The notes: generated by a model from the letters alone, not told the origin. Positions 24,928 through 35,820 are shown, numbered from the stretch's first letter. The stretch: DNA of 64,000 nucleotides from Streptococcus mitis (GCA_001560895.1 CP014326.1:62001-126000), one strand, 5' to 3'. Translations and numbers: made by a program.

Positions 24928-25469
24928 AAAAAATAGCGGTTTTTACCTCTGGTAATGGCTCAAATTTTCAGGTGATTGCCGAAGAATTTCCAGTAGAGTT
25001 TGTCTTTTCAGACCATCGTGATGCCTATGTGCTCGAACGTGCAGACAAACTCGGCGTTCTGTCCTATGTTTTTGAACTCAAGGAGTTTAAGAGCAAGGCA
25101 GACTACGAAGCAGCCCTTGTTGAGCTCTTGGAAGAACACCAGATTGACTTGGTTTGTCTAGCAGGATATATGAAAATCGTTGGGCCAACCTTATTGGCGG
25201 CTTATGAAGGTCGAATCATCAATATCCATCCAGCTTACCTGCCAGAATTTCCAGGAGCTCATGGGATTGAGGATGCTTGGAATGCTGGCGTTGCTGAGAG
25301 TGGCGTGACCATTCATTGGGTGGATTCAGGTGTGGATACAGGAAAGGTTATCAAACAAGTACGTGTACCGCGACTAGCTGATGATACGATTGAAAGTTTT
25401 GAAACTAGGATTCATGAGGCAGAGTACAAGTTGTATCCAGAAGTAGTGAAGGCTCTATTTACAGATTGA
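24924..25469 (+). CDS. purN: Phosphoribosylglycinamide formyltransferase
   Basis: The 181-residue enzyme has [14 protein letters not shown] at the start, the catalytic [16 protein letters not shown] segment (Asn and His) and [15 protein letters not shown] with the catalytic Asp. It transfers formyl from 10-formyl-THF to GAR (step 3). Length is slightly short of the E. coli enzyme but complete. Confidence 0.95.
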   Translation: MKKIAVFTSGNGSNFQVIAEEFPVEFVFSDHRDAYVLERADKLGVLSYVFELKEFKSKADYEAALVELLEEHQIDLVCLAGYMKIVGPTLLAAYEGRIINIHPAYLPEFPGAHGIEDAWNAGVAESGVTIHWVDSGVDTGKVIKQVRVPRLADDTIESFETRIHEAEYKLYPEVVKALFTD

Positions 25470-25552
25470 TTTTTTGATGATTCATATGATATCTTTGATT
25501 TTAAATTGGAGTCAGTGTTTGTTGAAAAAGGCTTCAAACGGAGGTATTTGTA

Positions 25553-26062
25553 ATGTTAGAATCTAAAAAAACAACTCGATATGTATTTTATGTCTATCTG
25601 ATTTTATTAACTTGGGGAATCTTATTTAAGTTTGAAACCAATCCTGAATTTATAGCATTTTTCTTAGCCCCAAGGTACATCAATTTGATTCCATTTTCAG
25701 AACCACTAATAGTAGATGGAAAAATTGTTTTTGCTGAAATGTTATTTAATCTGATTTCCTTTATCCCATTAGGTGTTTGTTTCTCTCTGATAAAAACTAA
25801 TTTATCTAGTTTAAAAATAGTCGGAACAGGTTTCTTGATTAGTCTATTGTTTGAGTGCTTACAGTATATTTTAGCAATAGGTATAACAGATATCACGGAT
25901 TTGACTTTAAATACGCTAGGTGTTTGTGTAGGCTTACTGATTTATCAAATTTTTATAAGAGTGTTCAAATCACAGACTAGAAAATGGGTCAATATCTTAG
26001 GTATGCTTAGCCTTGGTTTTGCTTATCTTGTTTTACTGTTACTGCATTTAATTGGTGTTTAA
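25553..26062 (+). CDS. VanZ-like membrane protein
   Basis: The 169-residue protein has about four to five membrane helices and the VanZ family signature (FNLISFIPLGVCFSLI and SLLFECLQYILAIGITDITDL). VanZ proteins give low-level teicoplanin resistance in enterococci; the function of chromosomal streptococcal members is unknown. It sits inside the purine operon between purN and purH, with an AACGGAGG site, and is likely cotranscribed. Confidence 0.85.
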   Translation: MLESKKTTRYVFYVYLILLTWGILFKFETNPEFIAFFLAPRYINLIPFSEPLIVDGKIVFAEMLFNLISFIPLGVCFSLIKTNLSSLKIVGTGFLISLLFECLQYILAIGITDITDLTLNTLGVCVGLLIYQIFIRVFKSQTRKWVNILGMLSLGFAYLVLLLLHLIGV

Positions 26063-26086
26063 CTAATGATTAAAAAGGAGAATATA

Positions 26087-27634
26087 ATGACTAAACGCGC
26101 CTTAATCAGCGTCTCAGATAAAGCGGGCATTGTTGAATTGGCCCAAGAGCTCAAAAAACTGGGTTGGGAGATTATCTCGACGGGTGGGACCAAGGTTGTC
26201 CTTGACAATACTGGGGTGGAGACCATTGCAATCGATGATGTGACGGGCTTCCCAGAGATGATGGATGGTCGTGTTAAGACCCTTCATCCAAATATCCACG
26301 GTGGGCTCCTCGCTCGTCGTGATTTGGATAGCCACTTGGAAGCAGCCAAGGAGAACCAAATTGAGCTTATCGACCTTGTAGTGGTCAACCTTTATCCTTT
26401 CAAGGAAACGATCCTCAAACCAGACGTGACGTACGCTGATGCGGTTGAGAACATCGATATCGGTGGGCCATCTATGCTTCGTTCAGCAGCGAAGAATCAT
26501 GCTAGCGTAACAGTTGTTGTAGACCCAGCGGATTATGCTGTGATTCTTGACGAATTGTCAGCAAATGGTGAAACAACTTATGAAACTCGTCAACGTTTGG
26601 CAGCCAAGGTTTTCCGTCACACAGCGGCTTATGACGCCTTGATTGCAGAGTATTTCACAGCTCAAGTTGGGGAAAGCAAACCTGAAAAGCTCACTTTGAC
26701 CTATAATCTCAAACAAGCTATGCGTTACGGTGAGAACCCTCAACAAGACGCGGATTTCTACCAAAAAGCCTTGCCTACTGACTACTCCATTGCTTCAGCG
26801 AAACAGCTCAACGGGAAAGAATTGTCATTCAACAATATCCGTGATGCTGACGCTGCCATTCGTATCATCCGTGACTTCAAAGATCGTCCAACCGTTGTGG
26901 CTCTCAAACACATGAACCCATGTGGAATCGGTCAGGCTGATGACATCGAGACTGCTTGGGACTACGCTTATGAGTCTGACCCAGTGTCTATCTTTGGTGG
27001 TATCGTTGTTCTTAACCGTGAGGTGGATGCTGCGACAGCTGAGAAGATGCATGGTGTATTCCTTGAAATCATCATTGCACCAAGCTATACGGATGAAGCG
27101 CTAGCCATTTTGACCAACAAAAAGAAAAACTTGCGTATCCTTGCCTTGCCATTTGATGCTCAAGAGGCTAGTGAAGTGGAAGCAGAATACACAGGTGTAG
27201 TTGGTGGACTTCTGGTGCAAAACCAAGACGTGGTCAAAGAAAGCCCAGCTGACTGGCAAGTGGTGACCAAACGCCAGCCAAATGAGACAGAAGCGACAGC
27301 TCTTGAGTTCGCTTGGAAGGCTATTAAATACGTCAAATCAAACGGTATCATCGTGACCAACGACCACATGACACTGGGTGTTGGCCCAGGTCAAACCAAC
27401 CGTGTGGCCTCCGTTCGTATTGCCATTGACCAAGCTAAAGACCGTCTTGACGGTGCTGTGCTTGCTTCGGATGCCTTCTTCCCATTTGCGGATAATGTGG
27501 AAGAAATCGCCAAAGCAGGTATTAAGGCTATTATACAGCCAGGTGGATCGGTCCGTGATCAGGAATCCATCGAAGCTGCTGACAAATATGGCTTGACAAT
27601 GGTCTTCACAGGCGTGAGACATTTTAGACATTAA
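26087..27634 (+). CDS. purH: Bifunctional AICAR formyltransferase / IMP cyclohydrolase
   Basis: The 515-residue protein has an MGS-like IMP cyclohydrolase domain (about 1-200: [38 protein letters not shown]) and the AICAR transformylase domain ([27 protein letters not shown]). It performs the last two steps to IMP. ATG 26087 with AAAGGAG upstream is preferred over an ATG at 26066 that would precede the ribosome site. A strong terminator follows. Confidence 0.96.
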   Translation: MTKRALISVSDKAGIVELAQELKKLGWEIISTGGTKVVLDNTGVETIAIDDVTGFPEMMDGRVKTLHPNIHGGLLARRDLDSHLEAAKENQIELIDLVVVNLYPFKETILKPDVTYADAVENIDIGGPSMLRSAAKNHASVTVVVDPADYAVILDELSANGETTYETRQRLAAKVFRHTAAYDALIAEYFTAQVGESKPEKLTLTYNLKQAMRYGENPQQDADFYQKALPTDYSIASAKQLNGKELSFNNIRDADAAIRIIRDFKDRPTVVALKHMNPCGIGQADDIETAWDYAYESDPVSIFGGIVVLNREVDAATAEKMHGVFLEIIIAPSYTDEALAILTNKKKNLRILALPFDAQEASEVEAEYTGVVGGLLVQNQDVVKESPADWQVVTKRQPNETEATALEFAWKAIKYVKSNGIIVTNDHMTLGVGPGQTNRVASVRIAIDQAKDRLDGAVLASDAFFPFADNVEEIAKAGIKAIIQPGGSVRDQESIEAADKYGLTMVFTGVRHFRH

Positions 27635-27640
27635 GAACGT

Positions 27641-27671
27641 AAAGGAAAGAAAACAGTTTCTTTCCTTTTTT
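27641..27671 (+). terminator. Terminator after purH
   Basis: AAAGGAAAGAAA and TTTCTTTCCTTT form a perfect 12-bp stem with loop ACAG, followed by T residues. It separates the first purine segment from the inserted helicase genes. The remaining gap to 27963 is AT-rich with no supported ORF and carries a TTGGTAGAAT extended -10 (TAGAAT at 27901-27906). Confidence 0.85.
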
Positions 27672-27963
27672 GGGGAAGGAGAATATTTAAAAAAATTAAA
27701 GAGAGTATTGCATCTGTTATTTAGTCTAACTATCTAGAAATTCGCCAAGTAATTTAAGTTGATTAGTAATATGATTTGCAAAGCCTATATTGAGATAAGC
27801 TGAAAATGAGATTGATGATAATTTTGTTTAGAAGAATGATGATGAAAATTGATTGAAATGTTTGTGATGGGTTATGTAAGCAATCTATAGAAAATTTTGG
27901 TAGAATACTAGTTACTGAAACAAATAGTATTGCAAGGAAAATACTTGTAACAATGGAGGAGAA

Positions 27964-30033
27964 ATGGATATTGTACGTGGTGTTATAAAGAACCAGTTTG
28001 CTGCAAATAAACTGATAGAATGTTTAGAAACTTTAATCGATGATGGGACGTTATATTTGGGATATCCATTACGGGCTCAGGATGAATCTAAGACTACACT
28101 AGATGCACTGCTATTATCATTAGAATATGGAATTGTGAGTTTTTCGTTTGAAAATTTTGCTACTCTAGAGGAAATAAGGGATTATCAAGATAGTCTATAT
28201 TATCAAATTGAATATAATTTCCAAAGGTATTCCTCTTTGAGATCAGGAAGAAGATTAGCATTTGAACCGATAATCTTTACTTTTCTTGCTGAGACTCCAA
28301 AAAAATTAGAATCTGAGTTTATTTTAACTATTGATGACTTTAAGGAAAAGTTTACTTCACAAAAGCAGACAGTAGAATTGACATTATATAGAAAAATAGT
28401 TGCAGCTCTACAGAAAATGGGACAAGGTGGGAGTAAAACTAAGAGGGAAATTACATCAAGTACTTCAAAGGGCTACAAGATACAAGCAATTGAAAAAGAA
28501 ATTGCTAATTTGGATAAGTGGCAAAATCATGCAGCATTTGAGGATCCGGAAGGAATTCAGCGTATTCGAGGATTGGCAGGTTCTGGGAAAACAGTGGTAC
28601 TGGCTAAGAAGGCAGCATATTTACATTTCCAATATCCAGAGTGGAAAATAGCAGTGACATTCTATACTCGTAGTCTGGGTCAACAATTTTATGATATGAT
28701 TAACATGTTTTACAAAGAGTACTCAGATGAACCAATAAATGAAGATAAACTACAAATTCTTCATGCTTGGGGGGCCGGTACAGAAATAGGAGTATACTCA
28801 GAAGTATGTCATAATCTAGGTATTGTTCCAGAAAATTATAATCTCGCATTACAGAAATATGGTAGGAATCGTGAGTTTCAGGGGGCAATCTCAGGTATCA
28901 TAAATTTGGTATCTGATAGTTACACTCATAAATATGATGCAATTTTAATTGATGAAGCGCAAGATATGCCTGCTAATTTTTTTCAACTCTGCTATAAGAT
29001 AACTAAAGATTCTCACAAAATAGTTTATGCTTATGATGAATTACAGAATCTTAACACAGAACAAATGCCCTCTCTAGAAGAGATGTTTGGAACAAATGAA
29101 GATGGTACTGCTAAAATAAGTATTGAAAATCGTCCCGACCAACCTCAAAGTGATATTGTGTTGCCAGTTTGTTATAGAAATACCAAATGGGCGTTAACTC
29201 TAGCTCATTCAATTGGGTTTGGAATATATCGCGATGAGTTAATTCAATTTTTTAATAATGATGAATTGTGGCAAGATATAGGTTATGAAATTGTAGAAGG
29301 TAGTTTGAGAGCTGGACAGATTGTCTCGTTAAAAAGAAAAAGAGAATCATCCCCTAGATATTTTGATGAATTGGAAATTAATCCAGAAAATTCGATAATT
29401 ATTAATAAATTTGATTCAATGTTTGATCAATATGAATATATTGCAGAACAGATTCAAAAAAATATTGCAGAGGATGACCTCTTACCTGAAGATATTTTGG
29501 TAATTTTTCCAGATGCCTATACATCGAAGAAAGAGTATTATAAATTACAGGATTCGTTACTTAAAAGGTCAATTTCTAGTAATTTAGCTGGTGTGACAAC
29601 AGATCGAGATACTTTCAAAGAGAAAGGCTATGTCACTTGTTCTAGTATCTATAGGGCAAAAGGGAATGAATCAGCGGTAGTATATGTAGTTAATGCCGAC
29701 TACTGTATATCAGGTCCAGAACTTATAAAGAAGAGAAATGCGATCTTTACAGCCATCACAAGATCTAAAGCTTGGGTTTGTATTACTGGTGTAGGTGATG
29801 AAATGGAACAGTTAATGGACGAAATAAACGAATGTCGTTCTAACAATTATCATTTACAATTTAAAGTTCCTACTGATGAACAAATTAGGAAAATGAGAAG
29901 AGTTCATAGAGAGCTAAGTCACAATGATCATAAGGCAAGGAAGATAATTGATGAGTTGAAGAAGATGATTACCTCTGGGGAGTTAAATGAGGAGTATCTT
30001 GAAGAATTAGGAAAGTTCACTCAATATGACTGA
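27964..30033 (+). CDS. Superfamily 1 (UvrD-like) helicase of a DUF2290-linked defence pair
   Basis: The 689-residue protein has an N-terminal region of about 195 residues without recognised motifs, then a SF1 helicase core. Core motifs are Walker A GLAGSGKTVV near 203-210, Walker B ILIDEAQDMP near 330, a Q-rich middle segment, and C-terminal motifs with IYRAKGNESAVVYVV and FTAITRSKAWVCITG near 597. The stop overlaps the next gene by eight bases, and that gene belongs to DUF2290. This pair matches the helicase plus DUF2290 anti-phage system reported from satellite hotspots (listed as Rst_HelicaseDUF2290). The AT-rich composition and the position inside the purine cluster point to horizontal gain. 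Confidence 0.8.
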   Translation: MDIVRGVIKNQFAANKLIECLETLIDDGTLYLGYPLRAQDESKTTLDALLLSLEYGIVSFSFENFATLEEIRDYQDSLYYQIEYNFQRYSSLRSGRRLAFEPIIFTFLAETPKKLESEFILTIDDFKEKFTSQKQTVELTLYRKIVAALQKMGQGGSKTKREITSSTSKGYKIQAIEKEIANLDKWQNHAAFEDPEGIQRIRGLAGSGKTVVLAKKAAYLHFQYPEWKIAVTFYTRSLGQQFYDMINMFYKEYSDEPINEDKLQILHAWGAGTEIGVYSEVCHNLGIVPENYNLALQKYGRNREFQGAISGIINLVSDSYTHKYDAILIDEAQDMPANFFQLCYKITKDSHKIVYAYDELQNLNTEQMPSLEEMFGTNEDGTAKISIENRPDQPQSDIVLPVCYRNTKWALTLAHSIGFGIYRDELIQFFNNDELWQDIGYEIVEGSLRAGQIVSLKRKRESSPRYFDELEINPENSIIINKFDSMFDQYEYIAEQIQKNIAEDDLLPEDILVIFPDAYTSKKEYYKLQDSLLKRSISSNLAGVTTDRDTFKEKGYVTCSSIYRAKGNESAVVYVVNADYCISGPELIKKRNAIFTAITRSKAWVCITGVGDEMEQLMDEINECRSNNYHLQFKVPTDEQIRKMRRVHRELSHNDHKARKIIDELKKMITSGELNEEYLEELGKFTQYD

Positions 30034-30793
30034 TGAAAAAAATTTAAATTATATAAAGTCTCCTAAAAAAGTTAAACTGCATTATGATCAAATGAAAAAT
30101 ACTATTGATTTATTGGAGGGTTCTGGATTTGCTAAGGAGAAAATTTATCCAGTAATAGATATTGAATCAGATACTGATCCAAAAAAGACTCGGTATAATA
30201 TATGTTGGAGTAAAAAAGTTTCAGGAGTGAATGAGGGTAATTTTTTATCAATTAATTCATATGAAAAAATTATAGAAGCAAAAAGTTTTCAAATGCTTTT
30301 GTTTGATAATAGTGTAATACGATGTTCGTTAATTTTTGATGGAAGAGAAAAATTATTAAAACAAAATTTTTCTTATGTACCATGTCCTTTAAATAGATTA
30401 TACGAGGAATATGAAGTTGAAGCATTAACTCAACTATTGGATGAAATTTCAGTAGGTATTTACGAAAAAGATAAGTTATTAATGCGAACTGCTATAAGGC
30501 TTGATTTTGATTTGGAAAAAGATACAGAGTTGCACCCTGCAAGCCATATGCATCTTCAGAATTCTAGTACAAGATTATCTGTTTCAGGGCCAATTTGTTT
30601 TAATAGCTTTATTAAACATATTATTGAAACATATTATCCACAAGCGTATTATGTTAAAAATAAAATTTTAAGCGAGTCATTATACGAAAGCATTAATCTT
30701 GATAATTGGTGCGGATTGATTATAAATAATACGAATCAAAAAATTAAATATAAAAATCAATCAGAAATTTTTATCCCTCAAATAAAGCATTGA
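30026..30793 (+). CDS. DUF2290 family protein
   Basis: The 255-residue protein has the C-terminal pattern of DUF2290, with HPASHMHLQ near 170 followed by TRLSVSGPI and a helical end. No catalytic motif is known for the family. It overlaps the helicase gene (ATGACTGATGA junction), so the products are made together. Base composition is markedly AT-rich compared with pur genes. Role as partner of the helicase in phage defence is from family context. Confidence 0.75.
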   Translation: MTDEKNLNYIKSPKKVKLHYDQMKNTIDLLEGSGFAKEKIYPVIDIESDTDPKKTRYNICWSKKVSGVNEGNFLSINSYEKIIEAKSFQMLLFDNSVIRCSLIFDGREKLLKQNFSYVPCPLNRLYEEYEVEALTQLLDEISVGIYEKDKLLMRTAIRLDFDLEKDTELHPASHMHLQNSSTRLSVSGPICFNSFIKHIIETYYPQAYYVKNKILSESLYESINLDNWCGLIINNTNQKIKYKNQSEIFIPQIKH

Positions 30794-30961
30794 TTACCAG
30801 ATTTTCAGGTTACTCTAATACAAAGCTAAGACCGTTTCTTTTTAGAATTTTTACAAGTTGGTTTTAGTAACTCCATTTTCTAATCCACTTATTCTCTATT
30901 TGCATCGGAGGCATTCTTTTTATCTGGATTCGAAGATTGATTCTATATCGTAATTTCATAG

Positions 30962-30987
30962 AAGCTTAGCATATGCTAGGCTTTTTC
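30962..30987 (+). terminator. Terminator of the helicase-DUF2290 pair
   Basis: AAGCTTAGCA pairs with TGCTAGGCTT around AT, followed by a T run. The next 430 bases (30988-31416) are AT-rich, with no ORF above 20 codons that I would support. Confidence 0.75.
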
Positions 30988-31416
30988 TATTTTTTCGTAT
31001 CAAAAAATTATCAGTTTAATGATTGTTAATTATTATACTAATTTTAAGGTGTCTGCTTTTTGCTTATCTATAAATAGAAAAATATATTTAATCTTGTATT
31101 GCTTGTGTATTTATCTTGAAATCATTAACATGAATATGAACAATCCTAGTTTAAATTGGATAAATGGATATGTGGATTAAATCCCTTATATTTTTATTCA
31201 GTTGGATAAAAGACTTAGAAATTAGAATTGGAATAAATAGGGATTTGAATTTTTTGGTGTCTCTATGAATATTTCTAAGGTGGAGTATTAATCGCTATGA
31301 GTGAAGGAAAGTTGGAATATCTGTGTAAAATAGTTAAGTAATACGACTCTTTGGAAATACTTTAGCTATAGTATAGGAATTTGATTCTACTAATAATCAA
31401 ATATTTATGATATTCA

Positions 31417-31446
31417 TTGGATTAAAACGAACGTTTGTGTTATAAT
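31417..31446 (+). promoter_or_regulatory. purD promoter with PurBox-like core
   Basis: TTGGAT (31417-31422), an 18-base spacer and TATAAT (31441-31446) precede purD. The spacer holds AAAACGAACGTTT (31424-31436), which carries the CGAAC core of a PurR box but is not a full match. It gives the second purine segment its own start. Confidence 0.5.
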
Positions 31447-31477
31447 ATTAGTAAATAATTCGCAAAGAGGTTGTAAG

Positions 31478-32740
31478 ATGAAGCTGTTAGTTGTCGGTTC
31501 GGGTGGTCGTGAGCATGCGATTGCTAAAAAGTTACTTGAATCAAAAGACGTTGAAAAAGTATTTGTAGCTCCTGGGAATGACGGTATGACTCTGGATGGG
31601 TTGGAATTGGTAGATATCTCTATTTCCGAACATTCTAAATTGATTGAGTTTGCAAAAGACAACGATATCGCTTGGTCCTTTATCGGGCCAGATGACGCCC
31701 TTGCGGCTGGGATTGTGGATGATTTTAACCAAGCAGGCCTCAGGGCTTTTGGTCCGACAAGATTAGCAGCGGAGCTGGAGTGGTCCAAGGATTTTGCCAA
31801 GGAAATCATGGTCAAATACGGCGTTCCGACAGCAGCTTATGGCACATTCTCAGATTTTGAGGAAGCCAAGGCCTATATCGAAAAGCAGGGTGCGCCTATC
31901 GTAGTCAAGGCGGATGGCTTGGCGCTCGGGAAAGGTGTCGTTGTTGCTGAGACAGTCGAGCAAGCGGTCGAAGCAGCTCACGAGATGCTTTTGGATAATA
32001 AATTTGGTGACTCAGGTGCGCGTGTGGTTATTGAGGAATTCCTTGAAGGAGAGGAATTTTCTCTCTTTGCCTTTGTCAATGGGGACAAATTCTACATCAT
32101 GCCAACGGCTCAGGACCACAAACGAGCCTACGACGAGGACAAGGGTCCTAACACTGGTGGGATGGGTGCCTATGCGCCAGTTCCTCATTTACCACAGAGT
32201 GTAGTTGATACAGCGGTTGACACCATTGTCAAGCCAGTCCTCGAAGGGATGATTAAAGAAGGTCGCCCTTATCTGGGAGTTCTTTACGCAGGGCTTATCT
32301 TGACAGCTGATGGACCTAAGGTTATCGAGTTTAATGCTCGCTTTGGAGATCCTGAAACCCAGATTATCCTACCTCGTTTGACATCTGACTTTGCCCAAAA
32401 TATCACAGATATTCTGGATGGCAAGGAGCCAAACATCACATGGACGGACAAGGGTGTGACACTTGGTGTAGTTGTCGCATCCAATGGGTACCCGCTAGAC
32501 TATGAAAAAGGTGTCAAGTTGCCAGCTAAAACCGATGGCGACATCATCACCTACTATGCAGGGGCTAAGTTCGCTGAAAATGAGCAAGACCTTCTTTCAA
32601 ACGGTGGCCGTGTCTATATGCTCGTCACCACAGCAGACACCGTTAAAGAAGCCCAAAGTACCATCTACCAAGAACTCGCCCAACAACAAACAGAAGGCCT
32701 CTTTTACCGAACAGATATTGGAAGCAAGGCTATTCGATAA
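31478..32740 (+). CDS. purD: Phosphoribosylamine-glycine ligase
   Basis: The 420-residue GAR synthetase has KLLVVGSGGREHAIAKKL, FGPTRLAAELEWSKDFAK and the ATP-grasp core (ADGLALGKGVVV, EFNARFGDPETQ). It joins phosphoribosylamine and glycine (step 2). It follows a ribosome site AGAGGTT and its own promoter. It would normally lie right after purH; the helicase pair now separates them. Confidence 0.96.
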   Translation: MKLLVVGSGGREHAIAKKLLESKDVEKVFVAPGNDGMTLDGLELVDISISEHSKLIEFAKDNDIAWSFIGPDDALAAGIVDDFNQAGLRAFGPTRLAAELEWSKDFAKEIMVKYGVPTAAYGTFSDFEEAKAYIEKQGAPIVVKADGLALGKGVVVAETVEQAVEAAHEMLLDNKFGDSGARVVIEEFLEGEEFSLFAFVNGDKFYIMPTAQDHKRAYDEDKGPNTGGMGAYAPVPHLPQSVVDTAVDTIVKPVLEGMIKEGRPYLGVLYAGLILTADGPKVIEFNARFGDPETQIILPRLTSDFAQNITDILDGKEPNITWTDKGVTLGVVVASNGYPLDYEKGVKLPAKTDGDIITYYAGAKFAENEQDLLSNGGRVYMLVTTADTVKEAQSTIYQELAQQQTEGLFYRTDIGSKAIR

Positions 32741-32928
32741 AGATATAAGAAGAAGCGACGAAGTCGCCAAGTACGATAATGGTCGCCGTGGTGAAAAGAC
32801 CTGAATAACATCTGTTCTGGCCGGGGGAAACTTTGAGACTTTAGAATCAAAGTTTAGGAATGAAACCAAAGGTTTGCTTCCGTCCCTCACAACCTAAAGT
32901 GATTGAAAAAAGAAAGAAAAGGAAAATT

Positions 32929-33420
32929 ATGACCAAACCAATTATTTCCATCATCATGGGCTCAAAATCCGACTGGGCCACCATGCAAAAAACAGCAGAG
33001 GTTCTAGACCGCTTCGATGTAGCCTACGAAAAGAAAGTTGTCTCTGCCCACCGTACACCTGATTTCATGTTCAGACATGCCGACGAAGCTCGTAGCCGCG
33101 GGATCAAGGTCATCATCGCGGGTGCTGGTGGTGCCGCACATTTGCCAGGAATGGTAGCGGCTAAAACCACCCTTCCAGTCATTGGTGTACCTGTCAAATC
33201 ACGTGCCCTTAGTGGCGTGGATTCTCTTTATTCGATTGTGCAGATGCCGGGCGGTGTACCTGTGGCAACTATGGCTATTGGGGAAGCGGGTGCGACAAAT
33301 GCAGCGCTCTTTGCCCTCCGTCTCCTTTCAGTAGAGGATCAGTCTATCGCGACAGCATTGGCAGATTTCGCAGAAGAGCAAGGAAAAATCGCAGAGGAGT
33401 CGACGAATGAGCTCATCTAA
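32929..33420 (+). CDS. purE: N5-carboxyaminoimidazole ribonucleotide mutase
   Basis: The 163-residue class I PurE has [30 protein letters not shown] and [23 protein letters not shown]. It moves the carboxyl group of N5-CAIR made by PurK, its neighbour and overlapping partner (14-base overlap). The ATG at 32929 follows AAAGGAAAA; an upstream in-frame ATG at 32860 lacks a ribosome site. The 188-base spacer after purD holds no gene. Confidence 0.95.
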   Translation: MTKPIISIIMGSKSDWATMQKTAEVLDRFDVAYEKKVVSAHRTPDFMFRHADEARSRGIKVIIAGAGGAAHLPGMVAAKTTLPVIGVPVKSRALSGVDSLYSIVQMPGGVPVATMAIGEAGATNAALFALRLLSVEDQSIATALADFAEEQGKIAEESTNELI

Positions 33421-34495
33421 AACAATCGGAATTATCGGTGGCGGCCAGCTAGGTCAAATGATGGCCATTTCTGCTATCTACATGGGCCACAAGGTTATCG
33501 CGCTGGATCCTGCGGCGGATTGCCCGGCCTCTCGCGTGGCGGAGATCATCGTGGCTCCTTATAATGACGTGGATGCTCTGCGTCAGTTGGCTGAGCGTTG
33601 CGATGTCCTCACCTATGAGTTTGAAAATGTCGATGCCGACGGATTGGATGCGGTTGTCAAGGATGGGCAACTTCCACAAGGGACAGACCTGCTTCGCATT
33701 TCGCAAAATCGTATTTTTGAAAAAGATTTTCTCTCAAACAAGGCCCAAGTAACGGTGGCTCCTTACAAGGTTGTGACTTCTAGCCAAGACTTGGCAGATA
33801 TGGACCTGTCGAAAAACTATGTCCTCAAGACTGCGACAGGTGGCTATGATGGGCATGGACAAAAGGTCATTCGCTCGGAAGCAGACTTGGAAGAAGCCTA
33901 TGCGTTAGCTGACTCAGCAGCTTGCGTTTTAGAGGAATTTGTCAACTTTGACCTTGAGATTTCTGTCATCGTGTCTGGTAATGGTAAGGACGTGACGGTT
34001 TTCCCAGTTCAGGAAAATGTCCACCGTAACAACATTCTATCTAAGACCATTGTTCCAGCTCGAATTTCTGAGAGTTTAGCAGACAAGGCCAAAGCCATGG
34101 TAGTGCGAATCGCAGAACAACTGAACTTGTCTGGAACACTTTGTGTGGAAATGTTTGCGACTGCTGATGACATCATTGTCAATGAAATTGCGCCACGTCC
34201 ACACAATTCTGGTCACTACTCGATTGAAGCCTGTGATTTCTCTCAATTTGATACCCACATTTTAGGCGTTCTGGGAGCACCATTGCCAGACATCAAACTA
34301 CATGCGACAGCTGTCATGCTCAATGTCCTCGGCCAACACGTCGAGGTTGCTGAAAAATATGTCACAGAAAATCCAAGCGCCCACCTCCACATGTATGGTA
34401 AAATAGAGGCGAAGCACAACCGCAAGATGGGGCATGTGACTTTGTTTAGTGATGTGCCAGATAGTGTGGATGAATTTGGGAAAGGGATTGATTGA
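33407..34495 (+). CDS. purK: N5-carboxyaminoimidazole ribonucleotide synthase
   Basis: The 362-residue ATP-grasp enzyme has [27 protein letters not shown] and [19 protein letters not shown]. It carboxylates AIR using ATP and bicarbonate. Purine operon genes normally continue with a small unknown gene and purB; here AT-rich foreign genes follow. Confidence 0.95.
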   Translation: MSSSKTIGIIGGGQLGQMMAISAIYMGHKVIALDPAADCPASRVAEIIVAPYNDVDALRQLAERCDVLTYEFENVDADGLDAVVKDGQLPQGTDLLRISQNRIFEKDFLSNKAQVTVAPYKVVTSSQDLADMDLSKNYVLKTATGGYDGHGQKVIRSEADLEEAYALADSAACVLEEFVNFDLEISVIVSGNGKDVTVFPVQENVHRNNILSKTIVPARISESLADKAKAMVVRIAEQLNLSGTLCVEMFATADDIIVNEIAPRPHNSGHYSIEACDFSQFDTHILGVLGAPLPDIKLHATAVMLNVLGQHVEVAEKYVTENPSAHLHMYGKIEAKHNRKMGHVTLFSDVPDSVDEFGKGID

Positions 34496-34513
34496 AGAGG
34501 TGAGTTTGAAAGA

Positions 34514-35653
34514 GTGTTCTTAAATTTTAAAAAATTTTATAGTTTATGTAGTATTGGATTATTTTTATTAGCAGTATACTCAAATAATAAAATTTTATTA
34601 TTAATATCCTTCATACTACTTCTATCTATTTCTAGATATTATTATATTAAAATAGATGATCCATTTAACAATATAAAGGATTTAATTAAAGAAGTAAGGG
34701 ATAAAAATTATTTTTACATTTTAGATGAATCTATGAAAACAGATATTGAAAAAAGAAGAATTATAGATAAAAAATTATTCGAATTTTCGTCTTTTATTAT
34801 CATGATAATAATGAGTGTGTTTGCATTAATTCTTATTTTTTTTTCAAATGAAGCTGTTATATTCGTTCTAGGAATAATAAGCTACATTTTATTTTTTGTA
34901 GATTTGATGATATATTTGTTGAGATATAGGTACTACTGGGTGAGCTTCCAATATTACTTAATTCCAATAGCAGTTTCAATATTAATTCTTAATTCCTTTG
35001 ATGATATTCAAAAGTTTAGTGTAATTTTATTTTACTTTTTTTTAGTGCTTGTTTGTTACCTTGCTCTAACAATTGTTTTACCTCTCCCCTACCTAAGAAA
35101 AGTTTCGAAAAGCACATTTTTTGTGGGAGTTATCTTATCGGTTACTATTCCAATAATCATTAATAATTTTTTAAATCCATATATGGTAGATACAATAAAA
35201 AAGAGTATCCAAATTGTTGTAACTCCAGAAATGATAGAACAAATTGGATTACCTAAAGAAATAAATGAATACTTTAGCAATAAACAATTAGCTGAGATTA
35301 TTAGTCAATATAGAGAGATTGTTATAGATGTAAAATTGGATGCTGAGAAAGAGGTGTTTACAACCATTGGAAATATGTGTATTTCATCTTATACTTTAGG
35401 GACAATAATAATAAATTATAAGATAAAGCTCGGAGACGATATTGCAAAAGATAAATATAGACAGCTAAGTAAATACACTGGGATGGATTTGTATAGGGAA
35501 ATTCGTGGTTGTGTATTTTATGGTGGTGAAAATTATAAAGATAAAATAATGGAAAATGAAAACTATGAAAAATTAGTGCAAATAATTGAATCAAATAAAA
35601 ATATCCCCAAGCAAAATATTCCAGATACCTTTTTTTTAAGAATGTTACTATGA
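34514..35653 (+). CDS. Polytopic membrane protein of unknown family
   Basis: The 379-residue product has two N-terminal hydrophobic helices (about 10-45), a charged loop with KTDIEKRRIIDKKLFEF, then four or more helices (about 92-215). A soluble C-terminal half of about 160 residues follows, with a VVTPEMIEQIGLP start and no recognised motif. The GTG start at 34514 follows GAAGAGGTG about 11 bases upstream; an ATG start may lie further in. It is very AT-rich and sits between purK and the DUF3800 gene, so it is probably acquired together with that gene. No function is assigned. Confidence 0.6.
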   Translation: MFLNFKKFYSLCSIGLFLLAVYSNNKILLLISFILLLSISRYYYIKIDDPFNNIKDLIKEVRDKNYFYILDESMKTDIEKRRIIDKKLFEFSSFIIMIIMSVFALILIFFSNEAVIFVLGIISYILFFVDLMIYLLRYRYYWVSFQYYLIPIAVSILILNSFDDIQKFSVILFYFFLVLVCYLALTIVLPLPYLRKVSKSTFFVGVILSVTIPIIINNFLNPYMVDTIKKSIQIVVTPEMIEQIGLPKEINEYFSNKQLAEIISQYREIVIDVKLDAEKEVFTTIGNMCISSYTLGTIIINYKIKLGDDIAKDKYRQLSKYTGMDLYREIRGCVFYGGENYKDKIMENENYEKLVQIIESNKNIPKQNIPDTFFLRMLL

Positions 35654-35663
35654 TTACATTTGT

Positions 35664-35807
35664 GAAAAGGTGAAAGCTAAGTTTGAAGAGCTGGTTACTC
35701 AATACTCTGAGAAACATTTAGCGATATATGATTTGTTGTTGGATGTCTATTTTAACACTTTATCGAACTACCCATCTGTGTTTATTTGGAAAAGAGGGGG
35801 TGAGTAA
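35664..35807 (+). pseudogene. Truncated duplicate of the small gene at 37151
   Basis: The frame encodes EKVKAKFEELVTQYSEKHLA and then IYDLLLDVYFNTLSNYPSVF, which aligns with the last 47 residues of the intact gene at 37151-37378 and keeps the stop. There is no start. The copy lies left of the DUF3800 gene and the intact copy right of it, so the inserted gene is bracketed by a partial duplication of the native gene. Confidence 0.8.
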
Positions 35808-35820
35808 GGAAAGGAAATTG

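Noticed and set aside
28400..28651. Second-frame ORF inside the helicase gene
   Set aside because: Overlaps the Walker A region of a clear helicase frame and has no start signal.
31297..31341. Short ORF in the AT-rich gap before purD
   Set aside because: Fourteen codons with no good ribosome site or repeated context; cannot be told from chance.
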